Below, in pieces: positions 1-7,396 of a stretch of 22,093 bases of DNA. The stretch is taken from contig JAFGKN010000638.1 in the NCBI GenBank assembly GCA_016928605.1, positions 1-22,093 on the forward strand, read 5' to 3'. A program made the translations under genes and the position numbers. The notes below the pieces were generated by a model, which was given only the letters and a program-made list of their open reading frames with translations, was not told where the DNA came from and did no database searches. Source of the DNA: Planctomycetota bacterium. Its GTDB lineage: Bacteria > Planctomycetota > UBA8108. Numbering within the stretch: the stretch's first letter is position 1; every line of letters starts with the position of its first letter.

Positions 1-2029
1 CGTAACCGAACACCTTGATCGCCAGATCGCTTTTCAGGCCCGAGATGAGCTCGTTGACCCGCAGGGCGATCGGTTGGCTGAAAGCCGGGCGGATGCCGGG
101 CACGCGTGCGAGCCGCTCCTGGATCGCGGCGACGAGCTCCTCCTTGTTGCGGCCCGTCTTCCAGGCGCGCCGGGGTTTAAGCATGATCAGAAGATCCGTC
201 TGTTCGGGGCCCATCGGGTCCTCGGAGATCTCGGCGCGCCCGGTCTTGGAGACGACCGTCTCGATTTCGGGGAACTCGAGCAGCGCATTCTCCAGGTAGG
301 TGGCGGTCGCCACGGCGCCGTCCAGGCCGGCATTGGGCAGCCGGACGACGTTGATCGCGATGGCGCCCTCGTCGAGCGCGGGCAGGAACTCCGATCCCAG
401 TAGGGGCGTCAGGGCCAGCGTGACGGCGAAGATCCCGGCAGCGACGGCGAGCGTGAGCCCACGGCGGCGCATCGCCACGGCCAGCACGGCCAGATAGCGT
501 CCTTTCAGGGCCTGGAGCAGGCGCGGCTCCTCTAGCCGCTGCGCCGAGCGCAGCAGGTAGCTGAGCGCGACCGGTACGATCGTGAGCGCCGCCACCAGCG
601 AGCCGAGCATGGCGAAGACCATCGTCAGCGCCAGGGGCTTGAACATCTTGCCTTCCATGCCCTCGAGCGAGAAGAGCGGCAGGAAGACGAGGATGATCGT
701 GAGGATCGAGAAGGTGATCGGCCGCGCGACCTCTCGCACCGCGCGGCCGAAGAGCGCGGGGTTCGGCCTCCCATCACCCTCGCGCACGTGCCGAGCGATG
801 TTTTCAGTCACGACGATCGATCCGTCGACAACCATCCCGATCGCGATCGCCAAGCCGCCCAGGGTCATCAGGTTGGCGGTTACCCCGGAAGCGCCCATCA
901 GGATGAAGGCGCACAGCGCAGTGAAGGGAAGGCTGAGGGCCGTGACGAGCGCTGTGCGCAGGTGGCCCACCGCCAGGAACAACACCAACACCACCAGGAT
1001 CCCGCCCTGCCACAGCGCGCTCGACACGGTGCGGATCACGGCGCTGACCAGGTCCGTGCGGTCGTAGAAGACGTCGACGCTCACGCCCTCGGGCAGGGAA
1101 CGCTCGATGGCGGGTAAGGCGCGCTTGACGCGCTCGACGACCTGCTTCGAGTTCTCATCCTTGAGCATGATCACCATGCCGGCCGCAACCTCGCCGTGCC
1201 CGTCGCGCGAAACGGCGCCCAGCCGCGTCATGTGCCCCGGAACCACGTCGGCCACCTGCGACAGGTACACGGGCGTGCCATCCTCGGCGTGGAGCACGAC
1301 GTCGCGGATGTCCTGCTCGGAGCCGAAGAGCCCCACGCTGCGGATGTTCTCCTGCTCCCATTCCTTGACGATGAAGCCGCCGCCGGCATTGGCGTTGTTC
1401 GCGGCCAGCGCATCCAGGATGTCGCGCAGCGTGACGTCGTATTCCAGCAGGCGTTGCGGGTCGACGACCACGTGGATCTGCTTGACCCGTCCGCCGAAGC
1501 TGTTGACCTCGTTCACGCCGGGGATTGCGCGCAGGCGCGGCGCGACCATCCAGTCCTGGAGCGTGCGCAGCTCCGTGAGGTCGTGCCGGTCGCTGGCGAG
1601 CGAGTATTGGAAGACCTCGCCCAATCCGGTGCTGATCGGCCCCATCTCAGGCTCGGTGCCCGGCGGGAGCTGCTCGCGCGCGAGCTGCAGCCGCTCGAAG
1701 ACGACCTGGCGGGCGAAGTAGGTGTCGACGCGGTCCTCGAAGACCACGACCACCTGCGAGAGCGCGGGACGGGACGTCGACCGCACCTCGCGGACGTCGG
1801 GGAGTCCCTGCATCGCCAGCTCGATGGGGAACGTGACCTGCCGCTCGACGTCGAGCGGAGTCATCCCCGGCGCCTCGGTCAGCACCATTACCTGGACGTT
1901 CGTGACGTCGGGGAAGGCGTCGACCGGCAGCGAGACCCAGGCGGCGGCGCCGGCTCCGGCGACCGCGAGCGCGGCGACGATCACCAGCAGGCGCTGGCCC
2001 AGGACGAAGCGGATCAATCCGTCGAGCAT
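1..2029 (-). CDS. Heavy-metal RND efflux pump, inner-membrane subunit (CusA/CzcA-like), 3' end outside window
   Basis: Proton-driven RND transporter that exports metal ions through a tripartite complex spanning both membranes. The first 676 residues are present, against about 1040 usual for the family; the gene leaves the window at base 1. The protein starts MLDGLIRFVLGQRLLV (first membrane helix), followed by the RND porter-domain pattern with VDAFPDVTNVQV near residue 36. Membrane helices TM2-TM6 lie at about 335-480. TM4 reads AIGMVVDGSIVVTEN, with D402 and E409 matching the proton-relay Asp and Glu of the family. The extra upstream Asp found in CzcA (LDFG) is replaced by AIG, as in CusA, so Cu/Ag export is somewhat favoured, but the substrate is not settled. 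DPMGP near residue 620 is a common heavy-metal RND motif. The ATG at 2029 has GGGAGGG upstream and lies 57 bases after the adaptor stop in the same operon. Confidence 0.95.
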   Translation of the reverse strand, partial: MLDGLIRFVLGQRLLVIVAALAVAGAGAAAWVSLPVDAFPDVTNVQVMVLTEAPGMTPLDVERQVTFPIELAMQGLPDVREVRSTSRPALSQVVVVFEDRVDTYFARQVVFERLQLAREQLPPGTEPEMGPISTGLGEVFQYSLASDRHDLTELRTLQDWMVAPRLRAIPGVNEVNSFGGRVKQIHVVVDPQRLLEYDVTLRDILDALAANNANAGGGFIVKEWEQENIRSVGLFGSEQDIRDVVLHAEDGTPVYLSQVADVVPGHMTRLGAVSRDGHGEVAAGMVIMLKDENSKQVVERVKRALPAIERSLPEGVSVDVFYDRTDLVSAVIRTVSSALWQGGILVVLVLFLAVGHLRTALVTALSLPFTALCAFILMGASGVTANLMTLGGLAIAIGMVVDGSIVVTENIARHVREGDGRPNPALFGRAVREVARPITFSILTIILVFLPLFSLEGMEGKMFKPLALTMVFAMLGSLVAALTIVPVALSYLLRSAQRLEEPRLLQALKGRYLAVLAVAMRRRGLTLAVAAGIFAVTLALTPLLGSEFLPALDEGAIAINVVRLPNAGLDGAVATATYLENALLEFPEIETVVSKTGRAEISEDPMGPEQTDLLIMLKPRRAWKTGRNKEELVAAIQERLARVPGIRPAFSQPIALRVNELISGLKSDLAIKVFGY

Positions 2030-2086
2030 CGGTCCCTCCCGAGCGGGTGCTCGTGCCTCCTTGGTGGACTCGAACTCCGGCGGCCG

Positions 2087-3517
2087 CTAGTCCGCACAGC
2101 CGGCTCCCATCTGCTCGCGCAGCACATCGGACTTGAGGAGGAACGCTCCCCTTGTCACGACGGCCTCATCCGGGTCGAGGCCGCCGAGGATCTCCACCCA
2201 TCCGCTCAGCTCGCGCCCCGTCTCCACGCGGCGGCGGATGTAGCAGTCATCCTCGAGGCGCCGGAACACGAAACGATCGCCGCCGCCCTGGAGCACGGCC
2301 TCGGCCGGCACGGCGAGCATCTCCTCCCGTGCTGGCAGGCCGATCCGCAGGCGGCAGAACATCCCCGGCCGGAGCAACGAGCCGGCGTTCTCGACGGCGG
2401 CGCGCACCTGGACCGTCCGCGTCGCAGGATCCATGGTCGCGCCCACGTAGTCCACGGTGCCGTGGAACGTCCGCCCCGGGAGCTCGCCCGCGGTCACCTC
2501 CGCGCGCAGCGGTCCCCGGCGCCGCTCATCGAGGATCGTCGCGAGATCCCCGCCGTGGACGCGCCCCCAGGCCCAGAGCGTCCGCAGGTCGGAGAGGAGC
2601 AGGGCGTCGCTGCCGGGCTCGGCCAGCTCTCCGCGCGCGACGCGCTTCTGGATGATCGTCCCCGCGAAGGGGGCCCGCACCCGGAGGACGGGCGCCCCGG
2701 CAGGATCCGAGCCGCTGCCGAGCGCTGCGATCTCCTCCTCATCGAGCCCCAGGACGCGCAGCTGGTGCTCGACGGCCTCGAGCTCGGCCTGGAGCCTCTC
2801 GATCTGCATCTGCGCCTCGATCAGATCCGGCTCGGAGGCGATCTTCCGCTCGAAGAGCGCCCTCTCGCGCTCGAGGTTCCTCGCCGCGAGCGCCAGGAGC
2901 GAGCGCGTCCTGCGGCAGGCGGCAGCCGCCCCGCCGAGCTCGACGCTCTCGATCTCGAGCAGCAGAGCGCCCTTCGCCACGACCTCGCCGATGTCCACGC
3001 TGACGGACCGGACGATGCCGGAGATCAGGGGGCTGATGCGGGCCGTCAGAGCTTCGTTGGTCCGGATCTCGCCGATGATGTCGAGCGCGCGGTCGACGGC
3101 GCGGCGCGAGACCTTCTCCACGCGCACGAGCGCCTCGCCTCCGCGGGCGGGGGCGCTCAGCAGGTCCGGGCTCAGCTCGACGACGCCCACCTCGTAGCGG
3201 CAGCTCCGGCAGCGGTAGGCCCGCGCGGAGTGCTCGCAGCGGCGGGCGCGGATCTCATCGAGGGAGAGATCGAGATCCGACGCGTGCGCGCGGCCGCCCT
3301 TTCCCGCTGCGTCTCCCTCTCCATGCTCTTCCGCGCAGCGATCGCTCCGAGGGCTCACCTCCGCGTCCGTCGGGCAGCAGGCAACCCCGGCGGCCTCGTC
3401 TGTCGCCGCTGCCGGTCGGAATCGACTCCAGAGGGCCGGTCCCATGGTGAAGGCCGCGGCCGCCAGCAGGCAGGCCGAGGCGATGAGCATCCAGCGGGTG
3501 GTGGACTTCCTGTTCAT
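2087..3517 (-). CDS. Efflux RND periplasmic adaptor subunit (CusB/CzcB-like)
   Basis: Membrane-fusion protein of 476 residues linking the RND pump to the outer-membrane channel. An N-terminal membrane anchor or signal lies at about 9-29. The two lipoyl half-motifs are near 150-195 (RISPLISGIVRSVSVDIGEVV) and 275-310 (VRAPFAGTIIQKRVARGEL), flanking an alpha-hairpin at about 196-260. The beta-barrel and membrane-proximal parts follow (GTVDYVGATMDPATRTVQVR, then VPAEAVL). Before the first lipoyl half is a Cys/His-rich segment (C48, C49, C61, H65, C94, H96, C103, C106, including CRSC) that may bind metal; similar small domains occur in heavy-metal adaptors. I chose the ATG at 3517 because GGAGG lies 9 bases upstream and it follows the TolC-type gene stop by one base (TGA-G-ATG), so translation is probably coupled. 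The open frame continues upstream to 4078, but that part overlaps the preceding gene and does not look like protein. Confidence 0.93.
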   Translation of the reverse strand: MNRKSTTRWMLIASACLLAAAAFTMGPALWSRFRPAAATDEAAGVACCPTDAEVSPRSDRCAEEHGEGDAAGKGGRAHASDLDLSLDEIRARRCEHSARAYRCRSCRYEVGVVELSPDLLSAPARGGEALVRVEKVSRRAVDRALDIIGEIRTNEALTARISPLISGIVRSVSVDIGEVVAKGALLLEIESVELGGAAAACRRTRSLLALAARNLERERALFERKIASEPDLIEAQMQIERLQAELEAVEHQLRVLGLDEEEIAALGSGSDPAGAPVLRVRAPFAGTIIQKRVARGELAEPGSDALLLSDLRTLWAWGRVHGGDLATILDERRRGPLRAEVTAGELPGRTFHGTVDYVGATMDPATRTVQVRAAVENAGSLLRPGMFCRLRIGLPAREEMLAVPAEAVLQGGGDRFVFRRLEDDCYIRRRVETGRELSGWVEILGGLDPDEAVVTRGAFLLKSDVLREQMGAGCAD

Positions 3518-3518
3518 C

Positions 3519-4988
3519 TCAGCGTTCCTCCGTGAAAGGACTCGAAGGTGTACCGCGCGGGGCAGCCCTGGCGCCGCCGGGCGCATCGCTCGCTCGGAGC
3601 AGGATCCTCGAGAGGGGAAGCCCCACGGCGCTCTCGAGCTCCGGGATGGAGAGCGCGAACGCACGGAGCTGCGCCGTGTAGGATCGGCGCGCATCCAGGT
3701 AGCGGCGCTCGGCCTCGAGAACCGAAAGGAATCCGGTGCGGCCCAGCCGGAAGGACTCCTGCGCGAGCTCGAGGTTTTCCTTCTCGAGCGGCAGCAGCTC
3801 GCTCGAGTGGAGATCGACCAGCTCCGCCGCGGCCACGAATCGCTCGTGGGCCGTGCGGACCTCCGCGATGGCGGCGGTCTCGAGCGCCTCGAGCCGCCGG
3901 CGGGCCTGATCTCGCTCGAGCTCCGCCTTTGCGATGCCGGCCTGGTTCTGGTCGAAGATGGGCAGCTCGATGTCGAACGCGGGACCCACCGCCGCTTTGC
4001 TCGTCCCCTTGCTTTCGACGGCGACGCCCGCTCCCACGCGCCGCAGGAAGAGCCGTTTCTCGAGCGCCACCGTCTCATCGGCCGAGGCCACCGCTGCGCG
4101 TGCAGCCTGCAGGTCGAGCCTCTGCTCGCGGGCGATCTCCAGGGCTCGGGCGACGCTGATCCCGGCCGCGAGCGACCCCGGAATCTCCTCGATCAGCCGG
4201 ATGCCGTCCGGCGGCGTCGAGAGACCCATCCGGGCGCAGAGCGCCTGCCGCGCCTCGATGAGCTCGAGCCGTGCCTTCCGCGTGATGATCCGCTGCTGGA
4301 GGAGCTCGGAGCGGACGGCGTTGACGTCGATCTCGGTCGCCGCTCCCGCCTGCTGCCGCTCCGCGGTCAAGGTGAGCAACTCCCCGAGGATGCGGGAGTT
4401 CTCCTCCTCGATCTCGAGCCTGCGCTTCGCAGCGACCGCGGAGAAGAAGGCTGCCTTGGTCTGGGCCGCCAGCCGCGCCGCATCGCGGGCGACGGAGAGG
4501 ACCGTCTCCTCGACCCTTCGCTCTGCGATCTGCTGGCGCTTTGGCATCTGCCAGATCTCGATCAGGTTCGCGATCAGGTCCGCCTCGGCGCCAGCCGCTC
4601 CCCCGGATGCCGGCAGCCGGACGAGCGCCGAGAGCGAGGGATTGGAGAGCAGCCCCGCCTGCACGGCCTGCGCCCGCGAGATGCCGACTTCGAGGAGCCG
4701 CGCCTGGATCTCCCGGCTCTGGAGGAGCGCGACGCGGACCGCGCCCTCAGCGTCGACTCCAGCCGCGAGGATGTCCTCGACCTGGCGCCGGGCGAGCGCC
4801 TCGTCGCCGGGGAGCATCATCGCGTCGATGCCGGTAGCTTCCCCGACGCGCTCGGCGACGCGGGCATAGTCCGGGCGCGGATCGACGGACGCGCAGCCGT
4901 CGACGAGGATGAGAACAAGCATGAGGATGGGGGCCTGCAGAGCCCCCGAGGCAGATCGCTCGAGCATCGGGTGGAACCTCGCAGCCAT
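3519..4988 (-). CDS. TolC-family outer-membrane efflux lipoprotein (CusC/CzcC-like)
   Basis: Outer-membrane channel of the tripartite metal efflux pump, 489 residues, the usual size for the OEP family. A hydrophobic signal ends in a lipobox-like LVDGC (C at about 32), suggesting a lipid anchor; Asp at -2 is unusual for a lipobox. Two long helical halves typical of OEP repeats follow. The first includes QAVQAGLLSNPSL and later QQAGAATEIDVNAVRSEL. The second includes DIELPIFDQNQAGIAKAEL, then ESFRLGRTGFLSVLEAERRYLDARRSY near the C-terminus. All are hallmark TolC/CzcC segments. The start is uncertain: ATG at 4988 lacks a clear ribosome site, while ATG at 4967 has GAGG about 9 bases upstream and would give a shorter, equally good signal peptide. 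It is followed after one base by the adaptor gene. Confidence 0.92.
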   Translation of the reverse strand: MAARFHPMLERSASGALQAPILMLVLILVDGCASVDPRPDYARVAERVGEATGIDAMMLPGDEALARRQVEDILAAGVDAEGAVRVALLQSREIQARLLEVGISRAQAVQAGLLSNPSLSALVRLPASGGAAGAEADLIANLIEIWQMPKRQQIAERRVEETVLSVARDAARLAAQTKAAFFSAVAAKRRLEIEEENSRILGELLTLTAERQQAGAATEIDVNAVRSELLQQRIITRKARLELIEARQALCARMGLSTPPDGIRLIEEIPGSLAAGISVARALEIAREQRLDLQAARAAVASADETVALEKRLFLRRVGAGVAVESKGTSKAAVGPAFDIELPIFDQNQAGIAKAELERDQARRRLEALETAAIAEVRTAHERFVAAAELVDLHSSELLPLEKENLELAQESFRLGRTGFLSVLEAERRYLDARRSYTAQLRAFALSIPELESAVGLPLSRILLRASDAPGGARAAPRGTPSSPFTEER

Positions 4989-5087
4989 CTCGAGTGAGGG
5001 CCATCGAAATGCACCGGCGGCAGGCGGACCTGGCGGCCTGAGAACGAGAGGCCGGCGCCGAAACGGTCGGCGGCGGGGGAGCGAGAT

Positions 5088-5525
5088 TCAGAGGAGGAGA
5101 GGGCGATCGGCGGGGGGATAGGGGATGGTCGCGCGCGGCCCCTCGCGCTGCCTGTCCTGCGAGCGCGGGTCGGCTCCTGCGAGATAGGTACCGATGCCGG
5201 CGGAGGCCGCGAGCGCCGGCGAGCCGCTCTGGAGCGAGAGATCGAGAGGCTGCGGAGAGCCGCGGTCCTTGAGAGCCGGCGGAGCGTCGGGCAACCAGCT
5301 CTTGCAGGGATCCTCCTCGCAGCCGTCGTGCGAGCACTCCCCGGCGCTCTCCCTGCCGGTCTGCGAGTGGCCCGGCGGATCGACGTGTTCATGCGCTTCC
5401 CGTGCGGCGCTCTCGCAGAAGCAGGGGTGCGGGATCAGCCCCCCCAGGCAGAGCGTGGGCAGGAGCGCGGCCCCGAGGACGCCCGCGAGGCCCAGCAGGG
5501 GAGATTTCGAGGATCTCGATCGCAT
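5088..5525 (-). CDS. Small secreted Cys/His-rich protein leading the metal efflux operon
   Basis: I do not recognise a named family. The 145-residue product has a basic N-terminus and a hydrophobic segment (about 8-31) that looks like a signal peptide. A cluster of potential metal ligands follows: C35, C37, H45, H47, H53, C64, H66, C69 and C74 (PCFC, HEH, CSHDGCEEDPC). The rest is Pro/Ser-rich and low in secondary structure. Small proteins of this style are often seen at the head of Cus/Czc-type operons, so a periplasmic metal-binding or sensing accessory role is likely, by inference. The gene ends 99 bases before the TolC-type gene on the same strand. The frame could extend to a TTG at 5561, but that codon lies in the U-tract of the porin terminator, so ATG 5525 is preferred. 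No Shine-Dalgarno is visible; a candidate -10 hexamer seven bases upstream would make the transcript nearly leaderless. Confidence 0.72.
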   Translation of the reverse strand: MRSRSSKSPLLGLAGVLGAALLPTLCLGGLIPHPCFCESAAREAHEHVDPPGHSQTGRESAGECSHDGCEEDPCKSWLPDAPPALKDRGSPQPLDLSLQSGSPALAASAGIGTYLAGADPRSQDRQREGPRATIPYPPADRPLLL

Positions 5526-5531
5526 GACCGG

Positions 5532-5561
5532 AGTGTACCGTCCGCACAGGAGCCTTCGCAA
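5532..5561 (-). promoter_or_regulatory. Candidate promoter of the metal efflux operon
   Basis: Reading on the minus strand, TTGCGA (5561-5556) and TACACT (5537-5532) are separated by 18 bases. Each matches 4 of 6 positions of the sigma-70-type consensus. Initiation would fall about at the ATG at 5525, giving a leaderless message, in keeping with the missing ribosome-binding site. The -35 hexamer abuts the U-tract of the preceding terminator. No MerR-type long-spacer dyad is evident. Weak evidence, from sequence inspection only. Confidence 0.35.
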
Positions 5562-5611
5562 ACAAAAGCCGCGGCGGAGGCCCTCGCTCGCGAGGGGGGC
5601 TCCGCCGCGGC
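5561..5611 (-). terminator. Intrinsic terminator after the porin gene
   Basis: On the minus strand a perfect 12-bp GC-rich stem (arms 5611-5600 and 5579-5568) encloses a second inner stem (CCCTCGC with GCGAGGG) and is followed at once by TTTTGTT. It lies 33 bases after the porin stop and just before the efflux operon. It should end porin transcription and uncouple the two same-strand units. Confidence 0.88.
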
Positions 5612-5643
5612 TCCGCGGGCCGCGCGGCGTACCTTGCTGCCTG

Positions 5644-6966
5644 TCAGAAGGCCAGCTGGAAGCGCAGCTGCACGGCGTGGAGGTCGTCGACTCCCTCGAG
5701 GTGGGAGAAGATGTACTCGGCGATGACCTTGTAGTTCGGGTTGAGGTACCAGCCCGTGCCGGCGGTGACGTCGTGGATCGTCCCGCCGTCGACGCCGCTC
5801 TTGCCCCCGAGGTCGAGGTAGGAGTAGCGGGCGACGAGCTCGATGGCGCCGGTGCCGCCGTCGAAGACGTTCGAGCTCGGCTTGACCCTCTTGAAGATGC
5901 CGGCTGCCTGGTCGTAGGGCCGGTGCTCTCCGGTGACGATGTAGCTCGCCATCACGTAGAAGCCGTCGAAGTCCATGTCCGTCAGGCCGCCGGTGGCGTT
6001 GCACTCCGAGTGCATGTACTCGGCCTGCAGCGAGAGCGAGTCGATCACCAGCGCGGCCTCGAGGCCGATGCGGTGCTCCTCGCGCACGCCGAAGGTCCCG
6101 GTGTCGACGTAGCGCTGGGCGAGGTGCGACTCCGGCCGCTGGCGGTAGCGCCGCTCGTCGCCGTTCGGATTGCGATAGCTGTAGGCGACTCCGAGGTGGA
6201 GGAGCTGGTAGGCGTCCTCCATCATCCAGAGCGGCAGGGCGGTGATGCGGCCGGTCGCGTTGTACTGTCCGTCGCCGGCATCGAAGCCCCTGTCGTCGGT
6301 CTCGCGGAAGATGCCGACGGCCCAGAGCATGCGGTCGTCGAAGGCTGTCTTGTGGGCCATGGCGCCGGCGTTGCGCGCCGGGGCGAAGACGTTCGCGAGC
6401 GAGCGCTCCATGAAGGAGATGTCGTTCGAGCTCGTCAGCTCCTCGAGGCTGAAGGGCTCCTTGAAGTGCCCGACGCGGACGTTGGGAGCCCACGCGTAGG
6501 GCAGGTCCGTCACGCCCATGAAGACGTCCTTGAAGCCGACCACGCCGCCCTCGGTGACATTGGCATTCCGCGCGGCAAAGTCGTACTGCAGCTTGAACTC
6601 GAAGTACTTGTAGAGATCGCCGGAAATCTCGATGCGCGCCCGGCGGAACTCGATGCCATCCTGCGAGTCGGCCACGGCGTTCTTGAGGTCGGATCGGACC
6701 TCGTAGAAGGCCGTGTCGAGCTGGATGCGGCCGCCGATCTTCAGCTTGAAGGCGCCATCGAGCGTGTCGAGGCGCAGGCCGTCCTTCCAGTAGAAGTGGA
6801 AGTCGGTCGGCCTGCCTGCCGCCTCCTTCGCCGGGCTCTGCGTCACGAGCTGCTCGAGCCGCGCGAGCCTCTGCTCCACGCTCTCGGCCGGCGCGGCCTC
6901 CTCGGCCCGGGCCGCGCTCGCCGCGAGGCAGAGCCCACTGAGCAGTACCAGTAACCTGTTCCGCAT
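5644..6966 (-). CDS. Outer-membrane porin, phosphate-selective porin O/P type
   Basis: Beta-barrel porin of 440 residues, typical for the OprO/OprP-like family. A signal peptide covers about residues 1-22 (LLVLLSGLCLAASAARA then EE). A short amphipathic segment with a heptad look (SVEQRLARLEQLV) follows, as in trimeric porins. The barrel begins FHFYWKDGLRLDTLDGAFKL and IGGRIQLDTAFY. Family-typical stretches are RRARIEISGDLYKYFEFKLQYDF, RVGHFKEPFSLEEL and SFMERSL. The last residue is Phe, as expected for recognition by the barrel-assembly machinery. True substrate is not readable from sequence; many family members in environmental bacteria are not phosphate porins. The start has a strong AAGGAGG 6 bases upstream of ATG. 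A promoter at 7050-7079 and a terminator at 5561-5611 make it a single-gene unit. Confidence 0.93.
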   Translation of the reverse strand: MRNRLLVLLSGLCLAASAARAEEAAPAESVEQRLARLEQLVTQSPAKEAAGRPTDFHFYWKDGLRLDTLDGAFKLKIGGRIQLDTAFYEVRSDLKNAVADSQDGIEFRRARIEISGDLYKYFEFKLQYDFAARNANVTEGGVVGFKDVFMGVTDLPYAWAPNVRVGHFKEPFSLEELTSSNDISFMERSLANVFAPARNAGAMAHKTAFDDRMLWAVGIFRETDDRGFDAGDGQYNATGRITALPLWMMEDAYQLLHLGVAYSYRNPNGDERRYRQRPESHLAQRYVDTGTFGVREEHRIGLEAALVIDSLSLQAEYMHSECNATGGLTDMDFDGFYVMASYIVTGEHRPYDQAAGIFKRVKPSSNVFDGGTGAIELVARYSYLDLGGKSGVDGGTIHDVTAGTGWYLNPNYKVIAEYIFSHLEGVDDLHAVQLRFQLAF

Positions 6967-7049
6967 GTGCTTCCTCCTTGTGAAAGGATTGCGGTGTTCG
7001 CGTACCTCTACCGTGAACCTGCTGTACGCCGCGGTCCTTGTAGCAAGCC

Positions 7050-7079
7050 ACTGTAAAGACCGTGTGAGGGGACGGTCAA
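7050..7079 (-). promoter_or_regulatory. Candidate sigma-70-type promoter of the porin gene
   Basis: On the minus strand TTGACC (7079-7074, 5 of 6 consensus) and TACAGT (7055-7050, 4 of 6) are 18 bases apart. Initiation would fall near 7043, leaving an untranslated leader of about 75 bases that ends in the strong AAGGAGG ribosome site. I see no convincing repeated Pho-box (CTGTCAT-like) elements beside it. Confidence 0.5.
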
Positions 7080-7396
7080 AACTCTGCTAGGCGCGGTTGC
7101 GGGGCCATCCTCGATGGACGGCGCCCTGGTTTCTGCCGCTCGCCCGAGCCGGTGAAGAACCGGCGGGCGACGTTCTCTTCACGCAGGTATTTGAGCACAG
7201 CCGCGGCGCGAAGACGAGCGCTTTCTCGAGTTTTTCGAGCGGAAGGCGGTTCCCATAAAGTCCAGCGGCAGCAGGCCTTCGGTCTCCTTTTCGCGCGCGG
7301 AATCAGCGCGCGGTCTCGCCGTCTGGCCAGATCAGCACGCAGTGGTTGCATGCCGGCTTCGCACCGTCCGGGCAGGTCGCTCTCCGGCGGCTTCGA
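7080..7396. other. Non-coding stretch between the beta-helix gene and the porin
   Basis: About 317 bases without a credible gene. A 91-codon minus-strand frame here (7076-7351) is Arg/Ala-rich, has no ribosome site and ends inside the porin promoter. The stretch holds two sizeable inverted repeats: arms 7292-7298 and 7306-7312 (CGCGCGC with GCGCGCG, 7-base loop), and arms 7141-7153 and 7159-7169 (CGCCC and GCCGGT pairing with ACCGGC and GGGCG around GAAGA). Either could end transcription of the beta-helix gene, but neither has a U-tract on the minus strand. A smaller dyad sits at 7225-7239. Confidence 0.55.

Noticed and set aside
1196..3535. Plus-strand open frame of 779 codons opposite the efflux pump and adaptor
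   Set aside because: Covers parts of two real minus-strand genes and has low-complexity Arg/Glu/Asp composition.
3518..4078. Upstream extension of the adaptor frame
   Set aside because: Overlaps the TolC-type gene, is Ser/Arg/Pro-rich, and the anchor plus Shine-Dalgarno support ATG 3517.
7169..7180. 12-base sequence GACGTTCTCTTC shared with 21985-21996
   Set aside because: Several 12-base matches are expected by chance in a window of this size, and flanks align poorly, so it is not evidence of a mobile element.
7076..7351. 91-codon minus-strand frame before the porin
   Set aside because: No ribosome site, biased composition, and it ends within the porin promoter.
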